This document shows positions 46,712-56,823 of a stretch of DNA of 64,000 nucleotides, in pieces. The DNA comes from Seiridium cupressi (taxonomy: Eukaryota > Ascomycota > Sordariomycetes > Amphisphaeriales > Sporocadaceae): the NCBI GenBank assembly GCA_036674765.1, contig JARVKI010000001.1, forward strand, positions 1,054,001 to 1,118,000, read 5' to 3'. Below the pieces are notes generated by a model. It was not told where the DNA came from, made no database searches, and was given only the letters and a program-made list of their open reading frames with translations. The translations under genes and the position numbers were made by a program. Numbering within the stretch: position 1 is the stretch's first letter; each line of letters opens with the position of its first letter.

Positions 46712-47359
46712 GATGGCGCAGCGTCGCTCATGGTACTCGACCGAGGTGTTGATACCAAGTTGCGGGGTCGGAGGATTTGTTACCAAGCTTTAGCTTGGCT
46801 TCCGACTGACATGATACAACAATGCGGACAAAGGCGAACAGATGTTGCTGCTTTGAGTGGCGTGCAGGATTGTCATGAGCGCGAGAAGGTGTACTCCAAG
46901 ATTACTAAGAAGACGGATGTGGTCGAAGAGCAGCGAGCCGCCAAACCGTGCCGGAAAATTGCAGTGAAGGGGCGCCGCCATGGGCGCGTCTGCGTTGGAC
47001 GAGAACAAAACCTGGGTCGTCCCATTTCCAACCCCCCCCTGTTCCGCCGCCCACATGCAGTTGGGGATCACAGGCCCCGGCAAGGGAGCTCGCCTTACGT
47101 AGCAGTGTAACACGTCGTGCCAGTTGGAGAATAGCGGCGGCAGCTGCCCCCTGAAGGTGCATCGTTCAGCATCGATCTAACGACCAACACTCCATACTAA
47201 ATAAGATTATGACTGCAGCTCGTGTGTTGCGGTTTGGGCTGCCGTTCTAGGTCAACCAGAACCATCATTTTTTGACACCCCCAACACCAAGTACATATCC
47301 GTATGATGGGGGTTTATGTACTACGTACTCGAAGTCCTCTCCTCAACCAACTGCTGATT
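46712..47359. other. Intergenic, Clr5 gene promoter
   Basis: Upstream region of the minus-strand Clr5-domain gene. A long plus-strand open frame across 46553-47110 is a shadow of it plus promoter and lacks any motif. Confidence 0.4.
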
Positions 47360-47600
47360 ATGACTTTTGGGTTAGCTACCGGCGCGGGTCAGAGAACCGT
47401 CGCGCTGACGCACTAAGCCGACGACCAGGCCACTACAACTACAAGGGTAAAACCGGGCCCTTGTGGACGACCTCATTAAGGACTACCATGAACTGCCATT
47501 CAATGGACATGGGCGAATTCAAGACACTGAAACATGTCTAACAGAGATTCGACTGCGAAAACTTGAAAAGCGTCATCAAGAATCGTGGCCTTTGCAACAA
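47360..47600 (+). mobile_element. Ty3/gypsy retrotransposon pol relic
   Basis: At 47362-47440 the frame reads DFWVSYRRGSEN and RADALSRRPGHYN, which is the hallmark end of the Ty3/gypsy RNase H domain (usually IEY.pG..N..ADaLSRr). After a frameshift, the phase starting at 47463 reads DDLIKDYHELPFNGHGRIQDT, like the zinc-binding start of the integrase (L..YHd.p..GH.G...T). The order RNase H then integrase is that of Ty3/gypsy. No LTRs, protease or reverse transcriptase were found next to it, so this is a short dead fragment. Confidence 0.72.
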
Positions 47601-48023
47601 AGCCATGGCTTCAAGACATGAGTCTCGCGGCGAACTACTGACAGCACCGCCGGAACGAGTGGGACCAGCTTTCTTCTTGCCTATTGATATGCCATCTGCT
47701 GGCCATCCGACTCGGACTAAACACCCATCAGGTCCATTTAGACTAAACTCGAACATTCCCCATTCCTTAATCTCGGGCTTCTTCGCCGGCTCAATAATCT
47801 CATCGGCGAACTCCACCGCCAGTGCTTTTACATCTTCGGAATAGACATATATCCCAAAGAGATTCTTGAATGGCTCCAACCACCCTTCTTCGCTTGATCC
47901 GAGCTCCCTCAAATGAATATCAGAACCGTTAGGGTGAGAGAGCATGAGATATCGGCTCCACTTGTGCGCTTCTTCCTGGGACGGAGGGGTGAAACCACCG
48001 GACGAAGAACTGAGTCGCCGAGG
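47538..48023 (-). pseudogene. VOC-family (glyoxalase/bleomycin-resistance-like) fragment
   Basis: An open frame from an in-frame TAG at 48024-48026 down to 47538. It reads GFTPPSQEEAHKWSRYLMLSHPNGSDIHL as separate blocks, then FGIYVYSEDVKALAVEFAD, WGMFEFSLNGPDG and LVRVGWPAD: this is the second half of a vicinal-oxygen-chelate fold with its usual beta-alpha-beta-beta-beta order. The first half with an ATG and metal ligand is not convincingly present, although splice-like signals exist upstream (donor-like GTAGGC and acceptor-like CATAG near 48,027-48,080). The C-terminal 45 residues after VGWPAD look non-homologous. I regard it as a truncated or decayed gene; a short functional gene with a missed exon is the alternative. 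Confidence 0.45.
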
Positions 48024-49423
48024 CTATGCTGGAGCATGGGAGAATGGTCGTGATGCGTGAGCGTTTGGACATTGCCTACGTCCCTCCCCTCTACGGAACT
48101 GATTAAGGTGATCGCGGACACTTAAGCAGTCAGATTGAATATCCAAGTACTGATTTATTATACTCACGGTCTCAAGCAACTCGTGGGGGGCAGAATGCGA
48201 AAAAGGGTGAAGTGCCGTGCTAGTTAAAGCGGGTTATGGTATGGTATATGCGACGTATGCGCAGCTATTAAATTGGTGTCATGACCACTGAATTCAAAAA
48301 GCATGCTCGAGGGGTACTCTGAAAAGCGACAGACGAGCACCAACCTGTCCGGTTTGCTTAAATACTATTATGGTGTAAATTGCTTTCAATAATCACCTAG
48401 AAGAGGTGGAAAAGGCACAAAGGTTCGTATTCGACAGACGAATGACACAAAGTATACAGCAAGCTATAACGAGGGATGGCCATGCTATATCGTGGAAGAA
48501 AGAGCTACAAAACATGATCATATTATATTAGTTACGATTAGCAATAAAGATACTACGTCGGTTCGTGAGGCTGGGGTCCGCCCGTTATCAAGTCAGCGGG
48601 TCGCTAACTAGTAGCCAAGACTACACACTGCCTCGTGAGATGTCATATAATCACACGTGCCACTCAAGTCTCTCACGCGTCTAGAGACAGTGGCTGTGAT
48701 GAATTAAGCCTCACGGGCCGCTGATGTATTCTGGAACCGGGCTTCGACGTAGGGGCTAGGACACAGTGGTTGTCCCGGGTTATCAATCAATACAGTGGCA
48801 CAGGTGTTCTTGATGAAATTTACTCTGTGCCAGCTGCTCGCCTGAAAAGGCCGGCTTTCCAATGTAGACCCGGGGATTCGTGATATCTGAGTCAGTGTAT
48901 GCTCTTGGGTTTCGTCACCAACCTACCTCCAGAAGCTTGTGAACAGAAGTGATGCCAACACCCTTCTGAAAAGGTACGGCGTAGGAGAGTCCCGGAGAGA
49001 GGGGGGTAAAGCGAAGGTGTTGTGTCAAGCTTCTCTCGTCGTCAAATGTGATCAACCCACGACCATAGACTGAGCTGTGTGCGGCATTTTTGCCACTGGC
49101 CAGAGTACGAATCAGCGAACTGAAAGGAAGAGGGGTCAGTAATGCGAGTGTGGGCAGCAAGGCAAAGTGAAGTATCTATCATGAACTGTCGACCTGATTG
49201 TTGAGTGATCGATCGAGGAACAAAAGTCGACGCCAGAAGCAGGCTTCTGATTGGAGCGGGATCAGGCCATGTGGGCCTGGAGCGATCAAAAACGGCCGCC
49301 TTGACTGCGACACACGAATTATATTACAGAGATTCCAGCCCTTCCACCCCTTGCGTGCTGCACCTTGCAGTCATCTCCAACCAACAGCTCCCAAAGCAAA
49401 CGTCCGTTACAAGTCGACGCTAG
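48024..49423. other. Gene-poor interval, partly AT-rich
   Basis: A+T-rich stretches occur at about 48,130-48,570. An 81-codon minus-strand frame (48915-49160) shows no motif. No element boundary was recognised. Confidence 0.4.
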
Positions 49424-50063
49424 TCAACCTAAGGTGACATCTGAGCCGGCATCTGAACCCTCACGTAGGGCAGTACTCTGCCGATGCACCCGGCCTGCAT
49501 TGCTTGCAACAGTGCTGCGATGAGGTCCGCTCTCCTCATTCGACACCGTCTCACACCGTACTCGACGATCTGGGTTTTGGCGCTTCGAAGCATTGCCATC
49601 TTGGGCAGCCGATGCTACATGAGCCCTCTGCTGGTTTGCTTGGTTGAAATGAGCCTCCTTATCACTCTCGTTGTCCGAAATGAGGTCAATCAAAACCTTG
49701 CCATCCGCTCGGCGTGTCTCCTTTAGGCGCTTACAGGCCGACTCGCGATCCGTTGCACCGGGTCGTTGTCGACGGTGAGAGGTCGATGCCGATTGCTTCT
49801 CGCGGACTGAAAGCGGCAGTTGCTGTTGTTTAGGTTAGCGCATGTGTTGTGTTGTGCTATGCCAAAGAAAAAGAAGAAAAAAAATTATTTACATATTTCG
49901 CTCGAACCAAACTAGGTGCCCGCAAGCGGATTTCGTCTTGATTCATGTTGCCAAGACTCGGAGGTCGACGAATGATGCCTTCCTGAATCAAACCCTCTAA
50001 TTTTGCCCCATCAGTCATTATCGCAGACACTAGAGTGAGGCTTTCTTTTCTTTTACCTTTCGA
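49424..50063 (-). pseudogene. Continuation of the DUF7918-like gene beyond a TGA
   Basis: After the in-frame TGA at 50064-50066 the same reading frame goes on with a coding look and consistent splice sites: rest of exon 2 to 50057, exon 49893-49996, exon 49822-49424, with phases that all agree and a single final stop at 49424. The encoded pieces include EGLIQEGIIRRPPSLG, RAPSLVRAKY, a basic linker, and VLIDLISDNESD, the kind of tail seen in other DUF7918 proteins. The joined length would be about 415 codons. This part is untranslated unless the stop is bypassed or is an error. Confidence 0.55.
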
Positions 50064-50850
50064 TCAATATCGGAATTCGAAAATGGCATAAGGGAGGCGG
50101 CGTGGATGTGTAAAGACATCGGCAGGCCGGGGTAGAGGCTGGGCACTTCTTCTCTCTACGTCGTATTGTACCTTATGACTAAGTGCTCGGCCCTTCAGCG
50201 TCTTTTCTGGGACCTTATCCTCAACTTCGTTTGGAGCGTCGAAATAGGTCTGAGTGCTCACATCCGCCGATGCTTGCATCTGATACACAAAAACGCGAAG
50301 CACGCCGAAGTCCCGTACCTGGGCCGTCAGGAGAGCAATGTCTTCGGCAGAGTACTCGTCGTTTTCAACTATTAATTGTTGTTATCACCAATGCAATCGG
50401 TGAGTGAGGACCCAACATACCAGTCTTCAGATCGCCGAACTTGAAAATTTGATTGAAGAAGCCTGTCTGTGCAGTACCAGTCCCTACTCCAGTGCTTGTG
50501 GCAGTCCAATGTGCATCCGGGTCATCAGAGTCAATTCGCTCATGTCGAATGTTGGTCTCAAAGCCATCGACCTGCCACTTCACGCCGAGATGATGACAAC
50601 CGCGTCGAAATCCAGCTTCTTTACCGAAGCGGAAAGCAAAGCGTTTGTTAGAGCTCGCTTCGATATACTTGACAACGTACTTTATGTTACTGACGTCGAC
50701 AGCAATAAAGTCCAAAGTGTGAGTCGAGTTGATCAGTAGCTTGTGTTGCTGCTCGTCGGCCTCTGGGATAGTTGAGTCGTGCTTGACCAAAGGGTTACCA
50801 TCGACTAAGATGTCAACAGACAAACCCTCCACTGTCGGGAGCGCCGTCAT
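50064..50850 (-). CDS. DUF7918-like protein, ends at an early stop
   Basis: Fungal protein of unknown function. Exons (minus): 50421-50850 and 50064-50368 (52 bp intron); 244 aa as written. N-terminus MTALPTVEGLSVDILVDG, then KYIEASSNKRFAFRF, HHLGVKWQVDG, FNQIFKFGDLKT and, in exon 2, YSAEDIALL, VRVFVYQ-like and PYAIFEFRY, which correspond to the DUF7918 order: a beta-rich domain followed by the FxFRYRS motif. The protein stops in the middle of that last motif, at FRY then TGA, where relatives usually continue with Arg-Ser. The ATG at 50850 is chosen because the longer upstream frame is leader-like. See the downstream continuation and finding. Confidence 0.65.
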
Positions 50851-53207
50851 TGTGAAGGCCGGTGGTGGCTGATTTTCAAGAGAACGGATGAAATATTGAA
50901 GAGTTGTGAATGATGAAGGTGAGTGCTCGTCAAGGGAACGGATGAAACCTGGACAGGTGACGAGATTGAAGTGATCAATCGATTGGGGTCGTGAGCTGGA
51001 GTTTGGACTTCGGCGGCGAGAGGAGGGGAGAAAAGAAGCAGTCGAATTTGGGTAGATTCTGGCCCGCGATTGCAAAAATTCGAGTATTTCCACGCGATTG
51101 ATGCAACCTTGGAGAACCAGCTTTTGTTTGCTGGGAAATTGGGTAGAGGTTCTTGTATTCTTGAATACTGGAGAATTCGTATTTACGGGAACAACCAGCT
51201 GTAATCATATTTTCCAATTCCGAATAACGAACTATATCATGTTACCCAATTCCGAATAATCGTATCTTACGCCGTTTTTCAAAACCACCATGTTGTGCTC
51301 TATTATAGATTCTAGCCAGCTCTATATTTTGGCATTGGAAATATGCTGTATATTTGAGTTTAGGCTCGATAATAGAGGATGGGCACGTATTGTATAGCTT
51401 CATTCCAAAGGAACTTTTGTCACGAACTGGCCATGTGCTTTTATCTCCTGCTCCAGCACTTTAGCAATTCCACTGTTCTATCCGACAAGCTCGTGTGCCC
51501 TTGGTCCTTAGCATGGCTCAAGGTTGTGACTTTGGACTTCTCGGTATCCGTTTTGATGTATGCAAGCCTCGTCGTCGACATTGTACTTCGACTGCAGCAC
51601 ATTTTGGTTGTCCTTATCCGTTATCTCATTAGAACTCTCGAGGTTCTTGATGATCTCTTCCTTTTTAGTTTTTTATTGTCCTGCTTAAGACGGTCAACTC
51701 TTCCTATCAGCCACTAAAGGCTTGGGGCTCTCAAACCACGGAATTCTCTGTGTCCATTGTAAGTAGCTAATAGTTGATGTCATGGTCTAAAAAGCACCCT
51801 CATGGCGATCATGGCGTCTATCATCTGTGACCTGAAGTTTACCCAAAAGCTCCGCGACCCTCTCCTTGGAGGAGGCAATTGGCACCGTCAACATCCTGAG
51901 AGAGACACTCTAGACTGTTAGAGTCTCGACCAACTATCCAATTTGTACGTTCAAGGTACTGCTCCAGTAATCACAGTCACCGGGTCATTCTCCTGGCTCT
52001 CTTGATCACTATTGATACGCTTGAAACACTCCCTTGCCCGCTGGCAGCAGTAGCTTCCAAAGCAGGGCTCCTTCTCCAAGTTGCGGTTTGGGTATACACT
52101 GCAGCAGTCATGATCCGTGGCTACGTCTTCGTCCAAAATTGCTCCTAGGAGGAGGAAAAGTCGAGTGATGAGACTTGTTATGAAGCGCTGAACAGGTCTC
52201 CGTAAGCAGCCGGGGAGAGGTGTCAGATTTATATCCATTTAAAAAGCTACTCAAGGAAGCTTGGTAATGATTCCATATGACATTGTCTGAAGAAAATTCA
52301 GGACTTCATCTAAAGTATTAATCCCATATAGTAATCAAAAGTCCTCAGCAACATGTAATCTAGCTCAATATCTCTACTAATTTTCCTACAATTATTCCTA
52401 CTATTCTTCAAGCTTTTGCCACAATCAACATGTCCCCCGAAAACAGTATTTCCCTCGATTGGTAATTATAGTGTATTCGGTGATTCTGTCTGCCTTCTAA
52501 CTCCCCAAGACCATTCTGGATGTCTAGATCTCTGGAGCTAGCAAAAGGATTTTGGCTGCCGATTAGGCTGGTGTGATCACCCCCAGGGTTTATATGAAAG
52601 AAGCAACACGACAATGTACGCATCTCGATAAATGGAATCACTCCTCATAAAGGAGAAATACTCAACTAGGCCTGAACATTTTTTTATCCGAAAACCATTG
52701 CTTACTCATTGTTGACTGTGGTCGAAGTGCCAGGTTCGAGTGAGCCAGTGATACACCGTTCGCCTACTCATGTCAAGATATTGGCTCAATCTCTGAAGCT
52801 CGCGCGATCAGTCCAGAGCATATTGACATGCATCATATTAAATAACACATTTGTGCTTTTTTAGAAGCAAGCGACGAACCTTTGAAGCCGATACGTTGTT
52901 GGCCAAGCAATAAGACAGCTTTACTCAGTATCGTGGCTTCGAAGTGGGAGTTACCCAAAGTGCAAAGCTGCGCCACTCCTGTATAGGTAGACAGGCTCCA
53001 CAAGCGCCGAGCTTCTAATTGGTCGACGGCCTCCCCGCAGAAATTCTCAATTGACAAGCACGGCCGCCCAAAAAATTTCGAGATCCAGAGCCGTTATCAG
53101 AGTCAATTGAAAGTGCTGCACAACGAAAATTACCACAATTTGCGCCAGTCATCCGACCCTTCCACCATATTCGAAGCCACATACGTTACAAGGCATCAAT
53201 ATCCAAA
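50851..53207. other. Gene-poor interval, partly AT-rich, with decayed sequence
   Basis: Left part is the DUF7918-like promoter. Around 51,370-51,720 the minus strand has broken, coiled-coil-like fragments in more than one phase. A 95-codon minus-strand frame with several cysteines sits at 51951-52238. Neither is called as a gene. The right end is the NHP2 promoter. Confidence 0.4.
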
Positions 53208-54037
53208 ATGGGCTCCACAAAGCCCGAGAAGAAGGAAAAGAAGGAGAAGTCCTCGAAGCGCTCCGAGGTAGATGGTGTCTCCAAGTCCTCCAAGACCAAG
53301 GATGGCAAGAAGGACAAGAAGGAGAAGAAGGACAAGCTCAAGAGCGCCGTGCTGAATGCCGCCCTTGACGACCAGCTGCAGTCCGACGCCGCGGCGCAGT
53401 CTTTGGACAAGGCCCCCGAGGTCACCGAGATTGAGGTCGAGCAGGAGGATGGTGAGAAGGTCACAAAGCACGTCGTCGGTGCTCTGGTGCCATTCGCGAG
53501 GCCGCTCGCTGATGAGAAGGGTACCAAGAAGGTCTTGAAGAGTGTGCGGAAAGGTGAGTCCCAGATTCCTCTCTTTCCCCGTGTCCCGAACAATGTCTTC
53601 CCCAAATCCCCAAGCCTGGTAGATTTACCTACTAACCTGACGTTACCTTCACAGCGGCAAAGAACAAGACCCTCAAGCGCGGTGTCAAGGAAGTTGTCAA
53701 GTCCCTGCGCAAGTCACCCGCCTCCGGCCCCACAAACCAATCCTTCCCTGGTGTTGTAATCCTGGCCGGCGACATCTCACCTATGGATGTCATCTCGCAC
53801 ATCCCCGTCCTCTGCGAGGATGTCAACGTCCCCTACATCTTCGTCACGTCGCGGGCCGAGCTGGGTGCCGCGGGAAGCACCAAGCGGCCGACGAGTGTTG
53901 TGATGGTCACGGAGAAGCGACAAGGTGGTAAGAAGGGCGAGAAAGATGCCGAGGCAGAGGACGAGGACTTCGCAGAGGTGTACAAGGATCTTGTCAAGCT
54001 TGTGCAGAAGGAGTCGAAGCAATTGAAGTTCACGTAA
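53208..54037 (+). CDS. NHP2: H/ACA snoRNP protein NHP2 (L7Ae family)
   Basis: Core protein of H/ACA small nucleolar RNPs, which pseudouridylate rRNA and snRNA; also part of telomerase RNP in many eukaryotes. Nucleolar. Exons 53208-53553 and 53655-54037 (101 bp intron); 242 aa. A Lys/Glu-rich low-complexity N-terminus (about 1-45) and acidic segment precede the L7Ae core: LVPFARPLADEK, KAAKNKTLKRGVKEVVKSLRK (residues to either side of the splice), GVVILAGDISPMDVISHIP and VPYIFVTSRAELG. It ends with an acidic stretch and a C-terminal helix. The N-terminal extension makes it longer than yeast Nhp2 (156 aa) as in other filamentous fungi. Splicing keeps phase. Confidence 0.93.
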
Positions 54038-54778
54038 GCGAGTCTAGACTGCTCAGTCAAAACGACATCGTCCACAGAGGAAGGGAAAAACCTGAAGAAA
54101 CATGGTTGTACAGTCGGGTTTGAAGCCCAGTGACACATAGAGGCGGATGCCGGTCTCTATCCCACTTTGTCTTGAGACGAGCGAGGCTAGTTGAAGGCCG
54201 GCGCAATTATTCCGTTGTGGCTATATGGCATGGTTTTTACGTATTCACGGATCATAGCCATTGGTTTGGCTTTTGGCGTTCGGGCAAAATCTATCGAATG
54301 TAGGGAATAAAAGGCATTGATCATGAACTTTGACTGCGTTCTTCACGGGGGTTTGCTCTGCTAGAGGTATGGCCTCTGCATGCCCTTGCGCTAAAATACA
54401 ATTGTCAGCGACGACTGCAACATTGCTGGGGATCTCAATGAAATGCACACTTTATTCAATCCGCCGAGCGTTGGTTAAATATCCCATTTGTCCCTCAAAA
54501 CAAAGCATTCAGCGCTAAAGTGTTTTAACCACAAACTTTGGTCAAACTCATGTAGCTTATCAGGGGCAAAGATTTCATTGTGATCAAGTCAAATATATGC
54601 CGAGAAGGTAAGTGAGGTTGGTTTGAGTGAATTAACTATATGCAGTTACCCGTCCTCAATACATGATGAACTTTCCGAATTCATTGTCACATTAAAGGAA
54701 ACTAGTGTCACAGTTCCATCCATTGCTTTCATTTCCCATCCTCAACTCCGATCCGTTATCTTTACATCGACAAAACCT
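54038..54778. other. Convergent 3' intergenic region
   Basis: Between the 3' ends of NHP2 (plus) and the DUF1761 gene (minus). Overlapping frames on the plus strand past 54,623 are shadows of the DUF1761 gene. No other gene is supported. Confidence 0.4.
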
Positions 54779-55460
54779 TTACTCGAAAGGGTTTGTTCTG
54801 GTTCCCCACCAAGTCAGGAATGTTGCCAGACCGACGGTCTCGAACAGCTTGGCGACAGCACCAACAGCGACGGTATCACTAGGACGCTTCTCGGTGAAGA
54901 GCTGAGCGAGGTAGGTAGGAGCAGAGGTGGCGGCGAAGATCAGAGCACCGAGATAGGCAGCGCCCTTGTAGGACAATGTGCCGGTAGCGTTGATGAGAGC
55001 GCCAACACCGTACGACTGCAGAGCTGAGCCGACGAGGGAAGTACCCCAGGCAACGGCGGCACCGGTGGCCTCCTTGGAGCGGACGAATTCCTCCTTGGTG
55101 TTGGCAGCCTTGGCGCGGTTGTAGGTTTGACCGAATAGAGGGGTCAGGACTGTTTGGTCGGCATGTTAATATATGACTGGGAGAGATGGGATTGTGAGGT
55201 GTGGAAAGCTTACCAGCAAGCTCAACGGAGTGGTTGAACAGGGTGCCGAGGGCAATAGCCGAAGGCTTGACGGGGGGGAGGTCTAGTAAGAATGTCAGTT
55301 GCGGTTCATTGGAGTGGTCCAGGCATGAGTGAGACGCGGCTTCAAGCAGTATGGGTGAAGGGGACGTTGGGAGTCCCATAACCGGGAGATCAGGTCTGTC
55401 CCCAACATCCAAGACGGCTTCCAAGTACATCTGGGAGTGCTACTTACAGTGCAGAGACAT
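54779..55460 (-). CDS. DUF1761 family small membrane protein
   Basis: Function unknown; fungal members are small hydrophobic proteins. Exons (minus): 55448-55460, 55214-55282, 54779-55149; introns 165 and 64 bp; 150 aa. The first exon is only 13 nt (MSLH plus one base). Hydrophobic segments: around 11-28 (PSAIALGTLFNHSVELA), 60-85 (AAVAWGTSLVGSALQSY), 90-110 (YKGAAYLGALIFAATSA) and the C-terminal AKLFETVGLATFLTWW. The C-terminus NPFE is compact. All phases agree. An ORF-only view would start at a Ser-Tyr-Lys-Gly methionine and drop the first 84 residues. Localisation to an internal membrane is inferred from composition. Confidence 0.85.
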
Positions 55461-56823
55461 GGCGATTGATTTGTGTGGTTTGTGGGTGGTTGGGTTTGTA
55501 TGGCGAGATGAAGTCTTATTGATGATGAGGGTGAAAGTCAACAGAAAAAGTCGAGGCAGGCAGGTTTTTATTGTGAGCGAGCAAGTGTCTCAAATTGCTT
55601 CAGCTGGGGCCCCAATGACGAAAGGGAACAATGACTTCTGGCCTTGAGCTCCATCTAGCGTGATACAGGGCAGCTGGGGGTACTAAGAGGTCCCAGCCGC
55701 CTGCTTGGCCAACTCATCGTGATCAATGGCGAGCTTGGAGAGCTCCCACTGTCAGTGTGACGTAATAGACTAGCAAGGTGAACCGAGAGCTCTACGTTGG
55801 CTCTAGCCCTGGCCCGAGCTTTGGTCCTGCAGCGCTGCCATGCGTGTGGAAGGTTGGCGGGGGGGGGGGGGGAATTGCACTGAGGCGGGAGCAAAATTGC
55901 AGCCGAGGAGAGCCGCGGAGGGCAGCTGTCAGAATCCACGGATTGGTCTGGCCATGCTTGAGAGGCTGTCGTGTTTGCGTGATCAGTGATCACCGTGGGC
56001 TTGCTTGCTGGGATAGTCGCAGACAGCGCCAGTTGCCAGGCACAGACACAGACACACTATTTCTCTGGCCCCGGCCCCATCCGGCTTCTTACCTTATTCG
56101 CTAGGAACAACCGCTCCTGACCTCGTCCCGAGTACCCACTTGATCGAGAGATTCATCGTTTTTTTGCGGGAAGAGCCTGCGCTTGGCGACGCTCGAAGGG
56201 GAACAAACACCGCAGCACTGGCCTGTGGAGTGTGGCTGTACTCATTGCATAGAAAGCTACAGAGGGACAAAAATGGCACTTCCAAATCTTGGTCGGTTCA
56301 ATTCATAGGATTACGGTCAGCGCATTGCTTAGGTAGTACCACGAGCCTATACTCCGGACACTGCAGTAATCACAGTCGCTATACATTTCGTCATTAACAC
56401 TTCCGGCTTCACCACTGTTTGAATCCACTCGTCTTGGAGATCATCCTGGACGTTTTGCGGGGAAGTGGGACTTGGTAGCTTTTGACAGGGCACCTGACCG
56501 TCATCGAGCCACAGCAGATCTGGGTTTGTTCACTTCTTTTTAGCGAACTCGGTCACAAACTATGACGGCAGAATTTGGTCTTGGTTACAGAAAACCAAGC
56601 CCACTAACCTTGGCAAACATAGTGTGACCCACGTATGGTAGACTGGAAACACGCAATGCTTCTTTGATTACCCAGAATGGTGAACCGGCTATGCAGCTAT
56701 GCTTGCTCTAGCGCTTCCATGCGAGGAAAAAGACCAAAACCGTAATCGCTGCCTTGGAAATGATGTACAATGGAAACTCCGTCATGTTGGCCTTGAACGT
56801 CAACATGGACAACCCCCCGAACC
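55461..56823. other. Intergenic with G14 tract
   Basis: DUF1761 promoter and NEM1 3' region. A run of 14 G residues occupies 55859-55872. Small CA-type repeats lie near 56,040-56,060. The 112-codon minus-strand frame at 55655-55993 and others carry no motif. Confidence 0.45.

Noticed and set aside
51370..51720. Coiled-coil-like fragments on the minus strand
   Set aside because: Stops and phase changes every few dozen codons; not enough to name a pseudogene.
51951..52238. 95-codon minus-strand frame with eight or so cysteines
   Set aside because: No clear signal peptide or conserved spacing, no homologue recalled, and it lies in a region with decayed sequence. Kept as a remark only.
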